64,000 nt of DNA from Pseudoscleropodium purum (lineage: Eukaryota; Streptophyta; Bryopsida; Hypnales; Brachytheciaceae). The position numbers were made by a program, and so were the translations under genes. Positions 52,500 to 64,000 of the stretch are shown piece after piece. The stretch covers positions 25,546,501 through 25,610,500 of the forward strand of contig OZ017799.1 of assembly GCA_963969395.1 (NCBI GenBank). Direction: 5' to 3'. The notes under the pieces were generated by a model. It worked only from the letters and a program-made list of their open reading frames with translations. It did not search any database and was not told the DNA's origin. The stretch's first letter is position 1; every line of letters starts with the position of its first letter.

Positions 52500-54360
52500 A
52501 GAGTTTAGTAATTTCCCAAATTGGATGATCTTTAATCTTTAGCTTGCAGTCTTCCAAATCGAACTCCACAGAAACCACTTAGTCCTTTGCCTTCCAACTT
52601 GGGCTCAACATCATAGGCTCTTCATCTTCCACTTGCTGACATCTCACCAACTTGATCTTGATCTCCAATTTGTCTAACAAAACATCACACCACTCTTCAT
52701 ACTCAGACTCTCCTAATTGGAATTAACCAACTTGTAATTCTTCACTGATAAACATTATGCTCTCAGTCAAATAACATCATACCCATTCAATCAGACCAAA
52801 TTGGAAATGAGTCCAAGACATCATGCAACTATTTCACCCAATTTGGATATTAATTCATCCCACTCACAAGCTGCTATGAATTAAACTTCTCAATTAAACA
52901 TCATGCTCAACCAATTAGGACATTTAAACCATTCACAATTATCCTCACAGTTCAACTTGGACAAAACTACAACGACACACAGATCAAACTTCCCATTTGG
53001 ATAGCAATAAAACCTCACTGATGCACTCTTAAACTCCGATTAGGAAGACATTCTCAAACAATCATGCATCATTGACTCACGTGCATAAACATTTCCAAAT
53101 TGACTTTATAAACCTCCAATTACTTACACAATTTAATTTCACATGTTATAGCTTTGAATTAGCAATTTTACTCCTCCAAATTCGTGACAAAATCACCGTT
53201 ATGACAACAATAAGCTCACAGCTTAATTGTCCATACTCCAACTTCCTGAATTGGTCTAATTTTATAAGTCCATTCTTCTGATTTTCAACAAGGACTTCTT
53301 CATCACCATGAACATCCTAATTTCCAATTAAGACTACTTTGATTCTTACTGAATCACTCCAATTTGGCTCTCTTCTTCACATACAGTCATAGGCTAAAAA
53401 GCTAATGAACAATAAAATCTTCTCTTAATCATTTCAAACAGGAAATATTATCATCTTTTTATACTAGCTGCGCTATGACCTCCATAAGCTTCCATCACTC
53501 CAATTAGGAAGTATTAACAATTTGAAACTATGGGCTCATTCACAACAACAATCATTCACTCCTATGATACAACTTCACTTCCAGACTGATTCTTCAAATA
53601 GGAAATATTATTATCCTTCAACCTAGGCTATCTTAACTCCTGCAAGTTCACTCTCTCCAACTTGGAAAATATTAAATCTTATTGCACTGTAGCTATCCTC
53701 ATACATTGATCAATCATTACTTCACTCTAGCTTGATTCTTCCACTTGGAAATATTCTCCACATTCAAACCGGATTCTCCTTGCACAGTGCACACACTGCA
53801 CTTCTTTCCGACTAGGACTGACTCATCGCCATTCACTCTAACAAACTCAGCTTCCAATTAGGACTCACACAAACAATCAAACATCCACACAAAATTACAC
53901 ACCAAAATCAAAAACATACGCAGCCAACTTGGATTAGGACACGATTGGACTTCACTCAACAGACGGTAAGAACAAATGAACACAAATTCAGACCAAATAG
54001 GAAATTCTAAACCAACGGTTATTCACTCAGAGAGATAACCTAACTGCTTGCAACCCAATTTGGAACTACACAATCCACCATTAGGAAATAACCGACCCAA
54101 CTTGTTTAACCGCAACCTAATTGGTCAACTAACCATCTTAATTGGAATTCTACACAACCAACTCCCCACTTACTGCCAAGTTGGAAATAAAAAACCAGCA
54201 CATTCATTCACACCAACTTGGACTTAACCTTGTACAAACAGACATCCCAATTAGGAAAACATACCACCAAATAACACCAAACCGCACCCAAACACACAAA
54301 ACGCATTCCAAATGGGTTCAAAAACACTTCAAAAATTCAAAATTTGATAACCAAATAGGC
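52500..54360. repeat. field of dispersed CCAANTTGG-type palindromic motifs
   Basis: Across about 1.85 kb I count about ten exact CCAANTTGG sites (N any base) and roughly thirty variants such as CCAATTAGGA, CCAACTTGT, CCTAATTGG and CCACTTGGA. They are often preceded by CT or TT and followed by AA. Spacing is irregular, 15-95 bp. The plus strand is C-rich and G-poor apart from the motif itself. No gene. The small frames at 53072 and 54142 are built from the motif. Confidence 0.7.
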
Positions 54361-54409
54361 ATTCTACAAATATTCTTAAATTCAATTTTTATTCTACTGA
54401 TTTTGAATT

Positions 54410-54904
54410 TCAAATTTTTTATATTGAAGAATTGGCTTGAATGTCCAAAAAAAAACTTTCAAAAAACATACTTAATTTTTATGCAATAAAAAATTGTTAA
54501 GTAGAAGTAGGTTCAAATTGAGGGATAAATTAAATCATTAATAGTTCTAATATAGAATTGAGACAAACTAATCTCAATAGTGAGATTGTTCTAGTAAAAG
54601 ATCTTAATCTTGTGAAACTTTTATTGTGAAAATTTGTGAAAAATTGAGTTAAAAAATTAATCCTACAATGTATGTATATAACTCTGTAGTTGTTGTTTTT
54701 ATATCCACCAAACTAAAATTTGGACTTATTGTCCCATAACTTTTATTCACATACACCAATTGAAATAAAATTTGTATTTCTAGAAAGCTAATATGTTTTT
54801 CTATCTTTATGCAAAAAATTTTAGAAATCACAATGGATATTGAGACTATAGGAGCCTACCCAAAAACCATTTCGTCCTCTATAGGAACAATGGGACTTTA
54901 GGAG
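54410..54904 (+). mobile_element. TTAA-family element, second subfamily, copy 6 (5'-truncated)
   Basis: The 3' end GGGACTTTAGGAG is followed by ATAA. The interior matches the copy ending at 58220 (GTTAAGTAGAAGTAGGT, ACACCAATTGAAATAAAAT). The left boundary is not defined by an end motif. Confidence 0.55.
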
Positions 54905-54908
54905 ATAA

Positions 54909-57539
54909 CTGGTCTCAAAATCACCATTGTATCTATTGCACCACCTGCATTAGAAAACCATCTGACAAATCAAGTAATAAAGTAGATTAATTCAATTTTG
55001 TTCACTACCCAACTCTGTCCGTTACATTTGACTCCAATTCCATCTAAAAAAACATCCCAATTTGTTAAAAAAAAGTATCTAAATCCCATCATTTTTTGAC
55101 AAAAGCAATGCATTAATGCCAAAAGGGTTAATACATAAATATTTAATTGTTGGAAACTTAAATGCCAATAGATATATAGAAAAGCGATTATGGGTTGTTT
55201 ATGGAATGCTTATAGCTCCATTCTACAAGGTTGTTTTGTGATTTTATAGTGAACCACTTCAGAAATTTAGGAAAATTACAATTTAATGAGAAAATTATAG
55301 TTTTACTTGGATTTGATATGTAAAATAAGTGCACACCTCTAGAAAACATGAGATTGTTTTGGAATTGGCCCTAATATATTCAAGATCTAAATGAGTGTCC
55401 TTAGCAAACTTACTAATAGAGACCTAGATATCAAATGCATCCTTTGCATCCAAAATAGGAATCATCTTCAAAGTTTCTACTGTAATGAATTACAACCAAA
55501 TGATGCAAAAGAATAATTCAAACTTGCTTCAATTGATTGATAGATTATTAGAAAAAAGATTTAATTTGTATTAAATAAGACTACATAAATAATGAAGTAG
55601 TGTTATAAATACCTCCAAAATTTGGACAAAATAAAATACATTAATTAGTATAATTTAGCAATATTTTGGTAGCTTTAAAGCCACAAAGATAAAATGCATG
55701 CTACACTTTTGAACTTCTCTGGATGCGATGTTTGTTTTTGCAAGTTGATTTGTTTGTTTGAACTTTTAATTGTTTTTAGTGCAAAATAATAAATCCTTTT
55801 CTAATACTTGCACCTACAATATGAAGCAAATTTCATATTTTTTTTGAAAAATTATTTTATTCTAAATTTGAAATATGTCACATTCTTCTATTAAAAATAC
55901 ACATTTATATTGAAATGAAAGCCTATTTTTTGCATTGGAAATTATAAAGCATGATGTTATTAGAGAAGATGACTTCAAATCTGTTTTGAAATAAATTAGT
56001 CCAACTTCAATACTTGAAAATTTATCATTTTATTTAATTAAAATTCAAGACATGTTTCTAAATTGGCTTAGCTGATTTAATTCTAATTTTGAAAAATCAA
56101 AGAAGTTATCTAATCAGAAAAATACTTTGAAAGTAAAAATTATTGTAAACTATTCCTAGAGTAGCAACTTCTTTACAAAAATTTTGTACTTTATTAAACT
56201 TTTTATTTTTACTTATTAGTTTTTTTTAAATATTATGATTTCTTATAGTGATTCATATCAGTAGAGGAGATTTCTGAAGCTTTGAAATCTTAAGATATAT
56301 GACTTATTTGAATGCAATAATTATACTTTTTTTATTTCTAGAAAAGACCCATAATTCCTTTGTATTTTACAAAGGAAATATGGATATTTTTTTAGAAATT
56401 AAGGATATATTATTTTGAAAATCAATTCATAAGTCTATAATAAAATCAAACTTTTACTTACACAAAGAAGAGAAGGAAGCCATGCAATTTTTCATTACAA
56501 TTTAAGAATTAAAAAATCATTACACATTATAATATATTGTAGTATCAAATTATCATGCAATGTATCTTCACTAGTTCATCCTAAATGTACTTTAGAAATG
56601 CAAACACAAAATAATTGACAATTTCAAAACTTTAAAACTTTGTTACTTCCTTGTAAATTATAGACTTTATAGATGTTTATTTATTTTTATTCTATATACA
56701 AATGGTAGTCTCTACATATTTATAAATTTTAATAATATTTGGAATTTAGAATCCAACCAAACACAATCCTTCTATAGTCTATCACACTTATTGAAATATA
56801 TAAATGTAGTGAAAAATCATACTTGTTTTCATAATTTAGAATTGAAATTCACTCAATCACATTTGTAGATGAAGGAAAATTTTTTAAAATTTCAAATCAA
56901 AATTTTTAATTATTTTTTAATATTTTTATACAATTAAAACATAAAAAGACTTTAAATGAATTTTTGACACTTTGAATTTATATTTAGACTTTTCAAACAA
57001 TTGAACCTTAAAGTAATCTAATAATTTAAATGTCAAGTGTAAAAAAATTTACCCTATGTACATTTTTCTAGTTCTAGTTTTCCTATTTTGAAGAAATTTT
57101 GAAAAGGGTTCCTAAATTCTTCAATCATATCGCACCTAAAAATAGAATGGACTACAAAGGGCATATGCAACTTAAAACCTTAAGGACCACAAGATAGCCT
57201 ACTTTCCAAAATTATAAATATATTTTATAAAATGCAACTTAGAAAAAATATTTTATGATGACTTTATAATAAAAGTTGTAAAATAAGATCCATTGATTAT
57301 ATTCAAAGTGGTCAAATTTCCTATTCATTCAATCAAATTTACTATTAGACCAACCAATGATTTTTTAATAAAATTTGAGACCAAAAATTAAAAATTTCTT
57401 TCAAAATTGATTGTTGATAAAATATTTGTAATTTTACAAAAAAAAATTCTATTAAATTCAAAAGGTTAAGTTTTAATTTTATTGAAGTTGCTTTGAAGGG
57501 CTATTTTTTTTTAACATTGGCTTCCAGTTTTAGATGATT
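54909..57539. other. AT-rich intergenic DNA without a gene
   Basis: Very high AT, no frame above background, no element ends recognised. Confidence 0.5.
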
Positions 57540-58220
57540 TTGACCGCCAATTGTGGAATTTTTTTGCACTACAGACTTTGAATCAAAAAAAATTTATGTT
57601 GAATTATTGAATTGAAAGTCTAGGAATTTTTTTATTTTTTAAAAACACTTGATTTTCATTCTTTAAAAAAATGCTAAATAGAAGTAGGTCCATGATTGGA
57701 AAAAAAAACTAAATTGTTAATAACTCCAAGATGGAATTGAAAGACAATAATTTCAATGGTATGATTGTTTTAGCAATTGAACACAACATTCTTCAAAAAA
57801 AGAATCGTGAAAAATTGTGAAAATTGCATTTAGAAATGAATCCTAGAAGTTATTTTTTCAAGAAGATGCTAAAATTGCCTAAAAAATAAGATTTTCTTTA
57901 ACTTTCTCATTATTAGTCCAAATAGAACGAATCAAAGCTTGACATATAGACAAAAATAAAACATTTTAGGAGAAAAAAATTAAAAATTATTTTGATTTTT
58001 TGCATTTTTTTTGTGTTGCCCACCAAGTTCAATTTTAGGCTTTTTGTGGTATAACTTTTTCTCCCAGGCACCAATTGAAATAAAAAATTATATTCCCACA
58101 TAGATAATCAGTTTTTCTATCTTACGAGAAAGTTTCAAAACAATTCACCAAAAATTGAGATCACAATAACTTGCCTGAAATCTGATTTGTCCCCTTAGGG
58201 GGACAATGGGAATTTAGGGG
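57540..58220 (+). mobile_element. TTAA-family element, second subfamily, copy 7
   Basis: Ends AATTTAGGGG directly before TTAA (58221-58224). The interior matches copies at 32770 and 54410. The 5' boundary is approximate and may lie further left. Confidence 0.6.
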
Positions 58221-58224
58221 TTAA

Positions 58225-61200
58225 CTTGCTATCAAAGTTGGTAAAAAATAATTCTAAAAATTGATATGAAAATATTAGAAAAATTATTCTTTCAAGAAAG
58301 AAAAATTGTAACGTAAAAAATTATATTCCAAAAAAAAGAATTTATTTTAAGCAATTTCCAAATTTATTTTTTCAACTTTGATTGAATATTCAACATGAAG
58401 TGCCAATCTTGATAGCTATGCAAGGTAAATAATTGGTAGGGTCTTTTTATAATAGGTATCAATACCTCAAATTTTATTTACTTTTATATGTAGTGCGTTT
58501 TCTATAGCATATTGTTATGGTTGTTACTTCATTATAAGTGTTGTGTGTTGTGTCACCAATCAATTTGCTTTTATGCCCACTTTGATGAAATTATTTCTTT
58601 GAAGAATGGGATTAGTCCAAATTTTCCAATTTATGAAGATGTACTATTGTTTGTTTGTTTTAAATTCCAATTTAGTATAGTAAGTTCAAATTAGAGTGAT
58701 TTATAAAATAAAATATCTTACACATCTTTTTTAAAACATTCTTGAGGTTAGAATTTGCAACCAAAGAATTAGAGGTTTTGTACAAAACTTATTTTTGTTC
58801 CTAGAAAATTTGCAAAGAATATAAATAATATATATAGTACAAATTTTAGTAAACTAATGCAAAATTTTTAAAAATTGAATGGATGAAAAAACAATTCTTT
58901 GTACTTATTAGACACATTGCATAATTCCTTGTTCAAAATTTGAATATTTTGTCTTTATAGAGCTTAAGCTCAATTAATAATGATTCTTATAAATGAGTCC
59001 CAAACCACACACTATTCTAGTTATTTTTAATTAAGAAACTTAAAGTAGAACATTAGATATCTTTAGATTAAAAGTGACATTAGTAGTAAAATGTGTCCGC
59101 TTAAACCTTGCATTATACAATTGGATGTCAGTTACAACTAAAGAATGACTGCCGAGGTAGTTTTGGGTGCCAAATATAATAAGAAAAAATGTGCAATCAT
59201 AAACTAGTAGTAGAATTGACTATCAAATGAAGTGTCAACAAGAGCTTGAATGATGATTACTTGATTTTGTCCACATGTTTCCATTTTTTCAACCAAGCTT
59301 GAGCTAATGTGGACTTTACAAGTATGACATGTGGATACAAAGTATGATATGGATTGCATGAAATCATAGAAAATTCATAAGATAAGTAAGTGGAATTTGA
59401 AAATAATAGAATATCAATTTATAAACAACTAGTCATTCTCATTCTTGGAAATTTCTAATATTTTTGTTTAGAAGCAATTTGATTGTACTATTTGACTAGG
59501 ATTGGTCTTTCTTTTTAAATGTTTGGACATGAGAATGTAAGTTGTATAGCAATTATGAGATATATAATTGAAGCAATTTAAAGTGGCTACAACTTTAGAG
59601 TTTATAGTCCACTTGCATTAGAGTCATTATTTTTATAGATGTATACTAGTCATGGTAGAGTTCCGAATTAGTCCTTAATACTACTAGCAATTGTATTTGA
59701 GTCAATCCTCGACATAATATAGTGTATTCCTGTCCTAGAAACATTAAATAAGGTAATGGCTATGGTTCCACATAGTGTGCAATCATGTAATCCTTCCCAA
59801 TATGACAATCTTAATAATGTTGATTTTATCTCTTCCACTTTGAAGTGGAAGAAATCCTAGTCTCTACCTCAATTCTTTTTTTTATCTATATTCTACAAAC
59901 TTTGTTTGGTTTATTTTTCTTTTCCTGCATCAACTTACTTTTGGAAATGCCAACAATTTTAACTTTCTAACATCTTTCTTCTTACCTTCTTGCCTTTTTT
60001 TACTTTGGAATAGAGAATTTGTAGAAATGTGGAGACCTCGGAGACTTGCTTCATCCATGCCAATCCTCATTTCTTGTTGGTTAAATAGTAGAATTCTTGC
60101 AAGAGGGTGAAGTCATTGTCAATTAAGCTAAGTGAAATAGATATGTGCTTCTAACCTGTATTCTATTTTTGAGTTTTGATTCTTCAAGGTATTAAGGTCT
60201 TTTATTTGTTGCTAGGTGGATGTATGGAGAGTTCAAGGTACTTGTTTTGTTATTGATTTTTTTGCAATCTATTGCTAGAAATGATGTGAATGATCCCCTT
60301 CTTTGGGTTCACTGTCTATATAGTTTACTTTTTCTTTGTTTATGGATGATGAGGAATTTGATGTGGCATGAATGTTCTAAAGTAAAGATGATGAAAAAAA
60401 TAAGGTGAAGGATGTTGTAGGCACAAATTTTAGGAGTCATTATCAAATAGAACTATAGTTGCAGGCAAGAGATTTGAAGTTGTTTGTATAATCATATTTT
60501 AATTATAGATTGCCAGTATTTATTGTAGAGTTGAAGTGTAGTTGTAGTGAAGTCCTATTGTGAGCACAAATACAATTTGTGATCAAAAGTATATGAAAAA
60601 TGCAAACGAAAGGAAAATGTAAAGTAGGTAGAGCACTTGTATAGTTGTATGGGGTGATTTTGTATAAAGAAATGAAGTAGCTAGATTTTGGTATGAAATG
60701 CACATATACCATTGTAGTCATTGAAGAGTCATATAATAAAACTTTTATAAAAAACTTTTGTAAAACTTTATTACAACTCCAAACTTCATTTCATTTTGCA
60801 TGTGTTGTGGCTCTACTTGCAATGTAGTTATATTAATATCTAATGACTTCAAACCAACTAGGTGTCATAAACAAGTCATTGACATTAGCATCTATTGCAA
60901 CTTCCATGTTACTTATGTACAACTATGACACCCAAAACAACTATTGATCAACTAATTTACAATTGAATGAACAACTAATAATCTATTACAACAATTGCAA
61001 TAAGAAAATAATGTGAACAACCATTTATTACATCAACATTGTAGGATCCACAAGTGAGCCAACCATAGTGAGCCACATCACTGGTGTCTATACATGAAAT
61101 GAACCCATCATTGTTTCCACGTGTACAAAGTGAATTTAAACAACACTCATTCTTCATTTGTAAATCAAACATCAAGTAGCCAAGTTAGCACATCTAGTCC

Positions 61201-62166
61201 AATGCCACATGCTACATAGGCCATTGATTGGAATGTTTGACTATTTGACAATACGTATCATGTCAATGCCACATCATCATGCCTTGTTGATAGACCATTA
61301 CACATCAACACCATTGGATCCATCTTTGTCATGACCTTGTGATACCTCTGTAGGGATGTATAAAATGTTGATTGATGAAATTCCACATTAGAAAGTGGAT
61401 GAAAATATTTCCCAAGTTTATATACGATTAGGTATCAAAATACAACTTATCAATTACAACTATAATCCTAAAATGTTAGCCTCCTTGTAAGTGTTTGCTG
61501 CAATTGCAAAACCAATTGTAAACGCAATTAAATAAATCCCCTATTTTTTCTACCAGTGTAAGTTGGTACAAAAGTCTTCAAAGGTCTTAAATTGACATAA
61601 TAGAACACTTGTTTCTAATAAAAACTATTGAACAATATACTAATGATGAAATCTAGTTTTGGTCATCTAAATTTTTCAAAGAAATTTTCTAGTCAAATCA
61701 CCTAATATTTGAAGTTTTCTATTATTAATTAGTCGTGCATGCTAAGCTTACATTATCATACTTAGTAGTATTGGTTGCTGAAAGATATAATTTCTAAAAG
61801 GATGTTTCTAAAAACAAATACTAATGTTGTAAAATAATCATTTTTGTTAAACCTATATTTTTAAAACATGTATTGAATCAAATTTGCCAACTTTAATCAA
61901 TTCTTTAATAAAGAATATTGATCCTAACTACCAAGTATAAAATAATTGCAATTATATTTAAATAATTTACTTGAAATAAATATTGATAAGTTTGCCTATG
62001 GTTGTTATTTTAAATTAGCTATTTAGTGAAAAAATGAATAGGATTGTTTGCAAGCTATTAGAATTGATTGTAAAATCATCCACTATTTTTCTACCTTATA
62101 TTCCCACTTTTAAATTCAAAAGTATCATATTTATATTATTAAAATAACTTTTTAAATTTTATTTGT
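58225..62166. other. AT-rich intergenic DNA; possible end of another CACTA-like element near 61555
   Basis: No gene recognised. About 60770-61560 is relatively C-rich with recurrent CAACTA and CAATTG motifs. It terminates at about 61542-61556 in CCCTATTTTTTCTACCAGTG, which on the minus strand reads as CACTGGTAGAAAA, resembling a CACTA-type end. I found no matching left end. Confidence 0.4.
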
Positions 62167-63287
62167 AGGGGACTTTTGGGATTTCGGATAGGTATGTGTG
62201 ACCTCAATTTTTGACAAGATTTTGTAACATTGTTTTGAAAATCTATAGCACATGACATTAGATTTTTGGAAAAATATAATTTTTATTTCAATCAATGTCC
62301 AAGAAGTAAAATTATGCCACCCTAAGTCGAAAAGCAATGCAAGGAGAAACACAAAAAATTCTTTTAAAAATTAATATTGAATATTTTTTTTTCTCAAAGA
62401 ATATGTTTTTGTCAATATGTAAAGCTTTGATTCATTCTATTTCAACTAGGGCATGACAAACTCACAAACTTATGGACAATATTGTTTTTGGAGCAATCAA
62501 AGCATTTTTAGAAAAAATAACTCATAGAATTATTTTTTGAATGGAATTTTGACAATCTTTGAAAAACTATTATTAGATTGGATTAGGTTTGTTTGCTTGA
62601 ACAATCTCATTGTTGGGATTATTGTATTTCAATTCCATCTTAGAGCTATTAACAATTTAGTTTTTCACTCAATCTTATACTTGCTTCTATTTAACATTTT
62701 TTAAAAGAATGCTTGGATATCAAGTTGTTGTTTTTTTAAATTGTTTTTTCCCAATTCTCAATTCAATTCTTCAACATAAAAATTTAGAAAATCACACTAC
62801 AAGAAAATGGGGTATTTTAAGTGAATTTTTAAGTATTGTCCTAGGCATAAGATTATAATAATGACCTTTAAGAAGATTCTCAATAAAACTTTACTAGAAA
62901 CACGTATATTTCTAATAAATTTTTTACTAAAAATCTCCTTAAAGATCATCACTTATGATCTCATGTCTAGGATTATACTTTAAAACTCATTTAAAACACC
63001 TCTTTCTCTTATAGTGTTATAAAAGTAGTGCAAAACTTCTAAATTAAGAAGATTCAATGCCAAAAATCTAGTCAAACAAGGCTTAAACAAACTTGTTTTT
63101 TCACTTTAAATGCAAATATCTTACAATCTATGTTGTCAAAGTTTATGAAATTTCTTCCACACATTTTTATAGTGGTCTAGTGCAAGATCCTACTATTAGA
63201 TTTGAAAAAATAAATAAAAACATTTTTGCTAATGAAATGGCATTTTGAGTGTCTTTTGATGAAATAAAGGCCTCCAAACTTTAGGGG
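62167..63287 (-). mobile_element. TTAA-family element, second subfamily, copy 8, inverted and interrupted
   Basis: On the minus strand it begins CCCCTAAAGTTTGG next to a TTAT and continues through sequence matching the copies at 32770 and 57540. It is split by a 222-bp insertion at 62795-63016. Without the insertion its length (about 0.9 kb) agrees with the 32770 copy. Confidence 0.6.
62795..63016. mobile_element. 222-bp fold-back MITE with CACTA-type ends
   Basis: Begins CACTACAAGAAAATGG and ends TCTTATAGTG. The halves are inverted copies over roughly 100 bp each (for example GTCCTAGGCATAAGATTATA pairs with a block at about 62955-62975). It would fold into a near-complete hairpin. It lies inside the TTAA-family copy, so it is the younger insertion. 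Confidence 0.75.
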
Positions 63288-63296
63288 ATAATGGAA

Positions 63297-63298
<2 letters not shown>

Positions 63299-63327
<29 letters not shown>
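63299..63327. repeat. (TA)n microsatellite
   Basis: About 14 TA units immediately beyond the end of the TTAA-family copy. Confidence 0.95.
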
Positions 63328-64000
63328 GCTTGCCAAATATAACTCTACCTTTTTATTATTTAGTTTATAATTATAACTTGAAATTTTTGAGTCCCAAGTG
63401 CTTTGATAACCGTGATTTGTCAACACCTCTATAATTTATTTTTATTTTCTTTTAGGTCCCTTTGAAGTTGATTCTTTTCATTGTCCAATGTTTAAACTTG
63501 AGTATTATTGTACCTATTCAAATACTTTGTGATATGCTTCCAATGGTCAAAATTTTAATCTCTAATTCAAAACCGATGGAAAGTGAGAAGTTTATATGAA
63601 TAAGTCAATTATGGGGAGGATTGTAGATTCCCTAGGAGCATCTTTACCAAGAGAACTTTGGCCCTATCCCTATCTTGTTGTATTTCATCCATATAGGAAA
63701 AAAGCCCTTCTCATTTAAAGTCCTACATCCTTCCCAATTTGGGGGAGTCCAGGCCCCATCCATCAATTCAGTCTTAGGACCTCCCTAAGCTTCTATCCTG
63801 AACTCCAGTTCCCCTCTAAGTAAGTTTCCGTATTCATCATTGTTTAGCCCAATTATTTATTTTTTTCTGGTGCAATTTGGCACTATACAGGCAAAGCCCC
63901 CCAAGGGCCCTGGGCAGCTTCCCTTGGTAACTAGTCACTTCGTTCCCTCCGTCCGTCCGTCCAGGCACTCAGTGTGTCCCCTCCAGCAGTAAGTTGGCAA
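63328..64000. other. right-edge flank, GC rising after 63.6 kb
   Basis: AT-rich to about 63600, then mixed with CCC and GGG runs and a (CCGT)n stretch near 63947-63962. This resembles the edge of another gene or its leader, but no coding frame is supported inside the window. Confidence 0.35.

Noticed and set aside
53072..54489. ORFs at 53072 and 54142
   Set aside because: Made of the repeated CCAANTTGG motif and AT-rich spacer; no domain.

Overview
The window looks like nuclear DNA of a land plant, most likely a bryophyte and probably a moss. The evidence is three recognisable plant genes with canonical GT-AG introns, set in very AT-rich, repeat-filled intergenic DNA. The organism call is an inference from the style of the DYW-type PPR protein and the genome texture; I cannot name a species.

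Layout. 1-168 may hold the last 55 codons of an unidentified gene entering from the left. 1408-3144 is a long fold-back element flanked by TTAA. 5161-14338 (minus) is a complete 23-exon importin-beta family gene, the homologue of Arabidopsis KA120 (importin-11 type), with a CT-rich leader reaching to about 15.3 kb. About 15.3-28.3 kb is AT-rich repeat territory. It holds two CACTA-like non-autonomous elements (17372-18657 and 21027-23602), members of a roughly 0.9-kb TTAA-associated repeat family, and a degenerate array of about 200-bp units. 28765-32057 (plus) is a PLS-class PPR protein ending in a full DYW cytidine-deaminase domain, mostly one exon with two small predicted 5' introns. 32.7-35.8 kb is AT-rich, with another repeat copy. 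35861-46454 (minus) is a complete ERECTA-family LRR receptor kinase in 28 coding exons, nearly all LRRs being single 72-nt exons. About 46.5-49.1 kb is its GC-rich upstream region. 49.1-63.3 kb is AT-rich again, with a (TA)n-T30 tract, more copies of the TTAA family, a 1.85-kb field of the degenerate palindrome CCAANTTGG, and a small fold-back MITE nested in another repeat. From 63.6 kb GC rises towards the right edge.

The three genes do not form a pathway. One imports cargo into the nucleus, one should edit organellar RNA, and one perceives peptide signals at the plasma membrane. Exon boundaries were read by eye from reading frame, GT-AG sites, phase agreement and alignment to remembered homologues. 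Both multi-exon models close in frame from ATG to stop (1014 and 987 residues). No CRISPR array, rRNA gene or convincing tRNA was seen.
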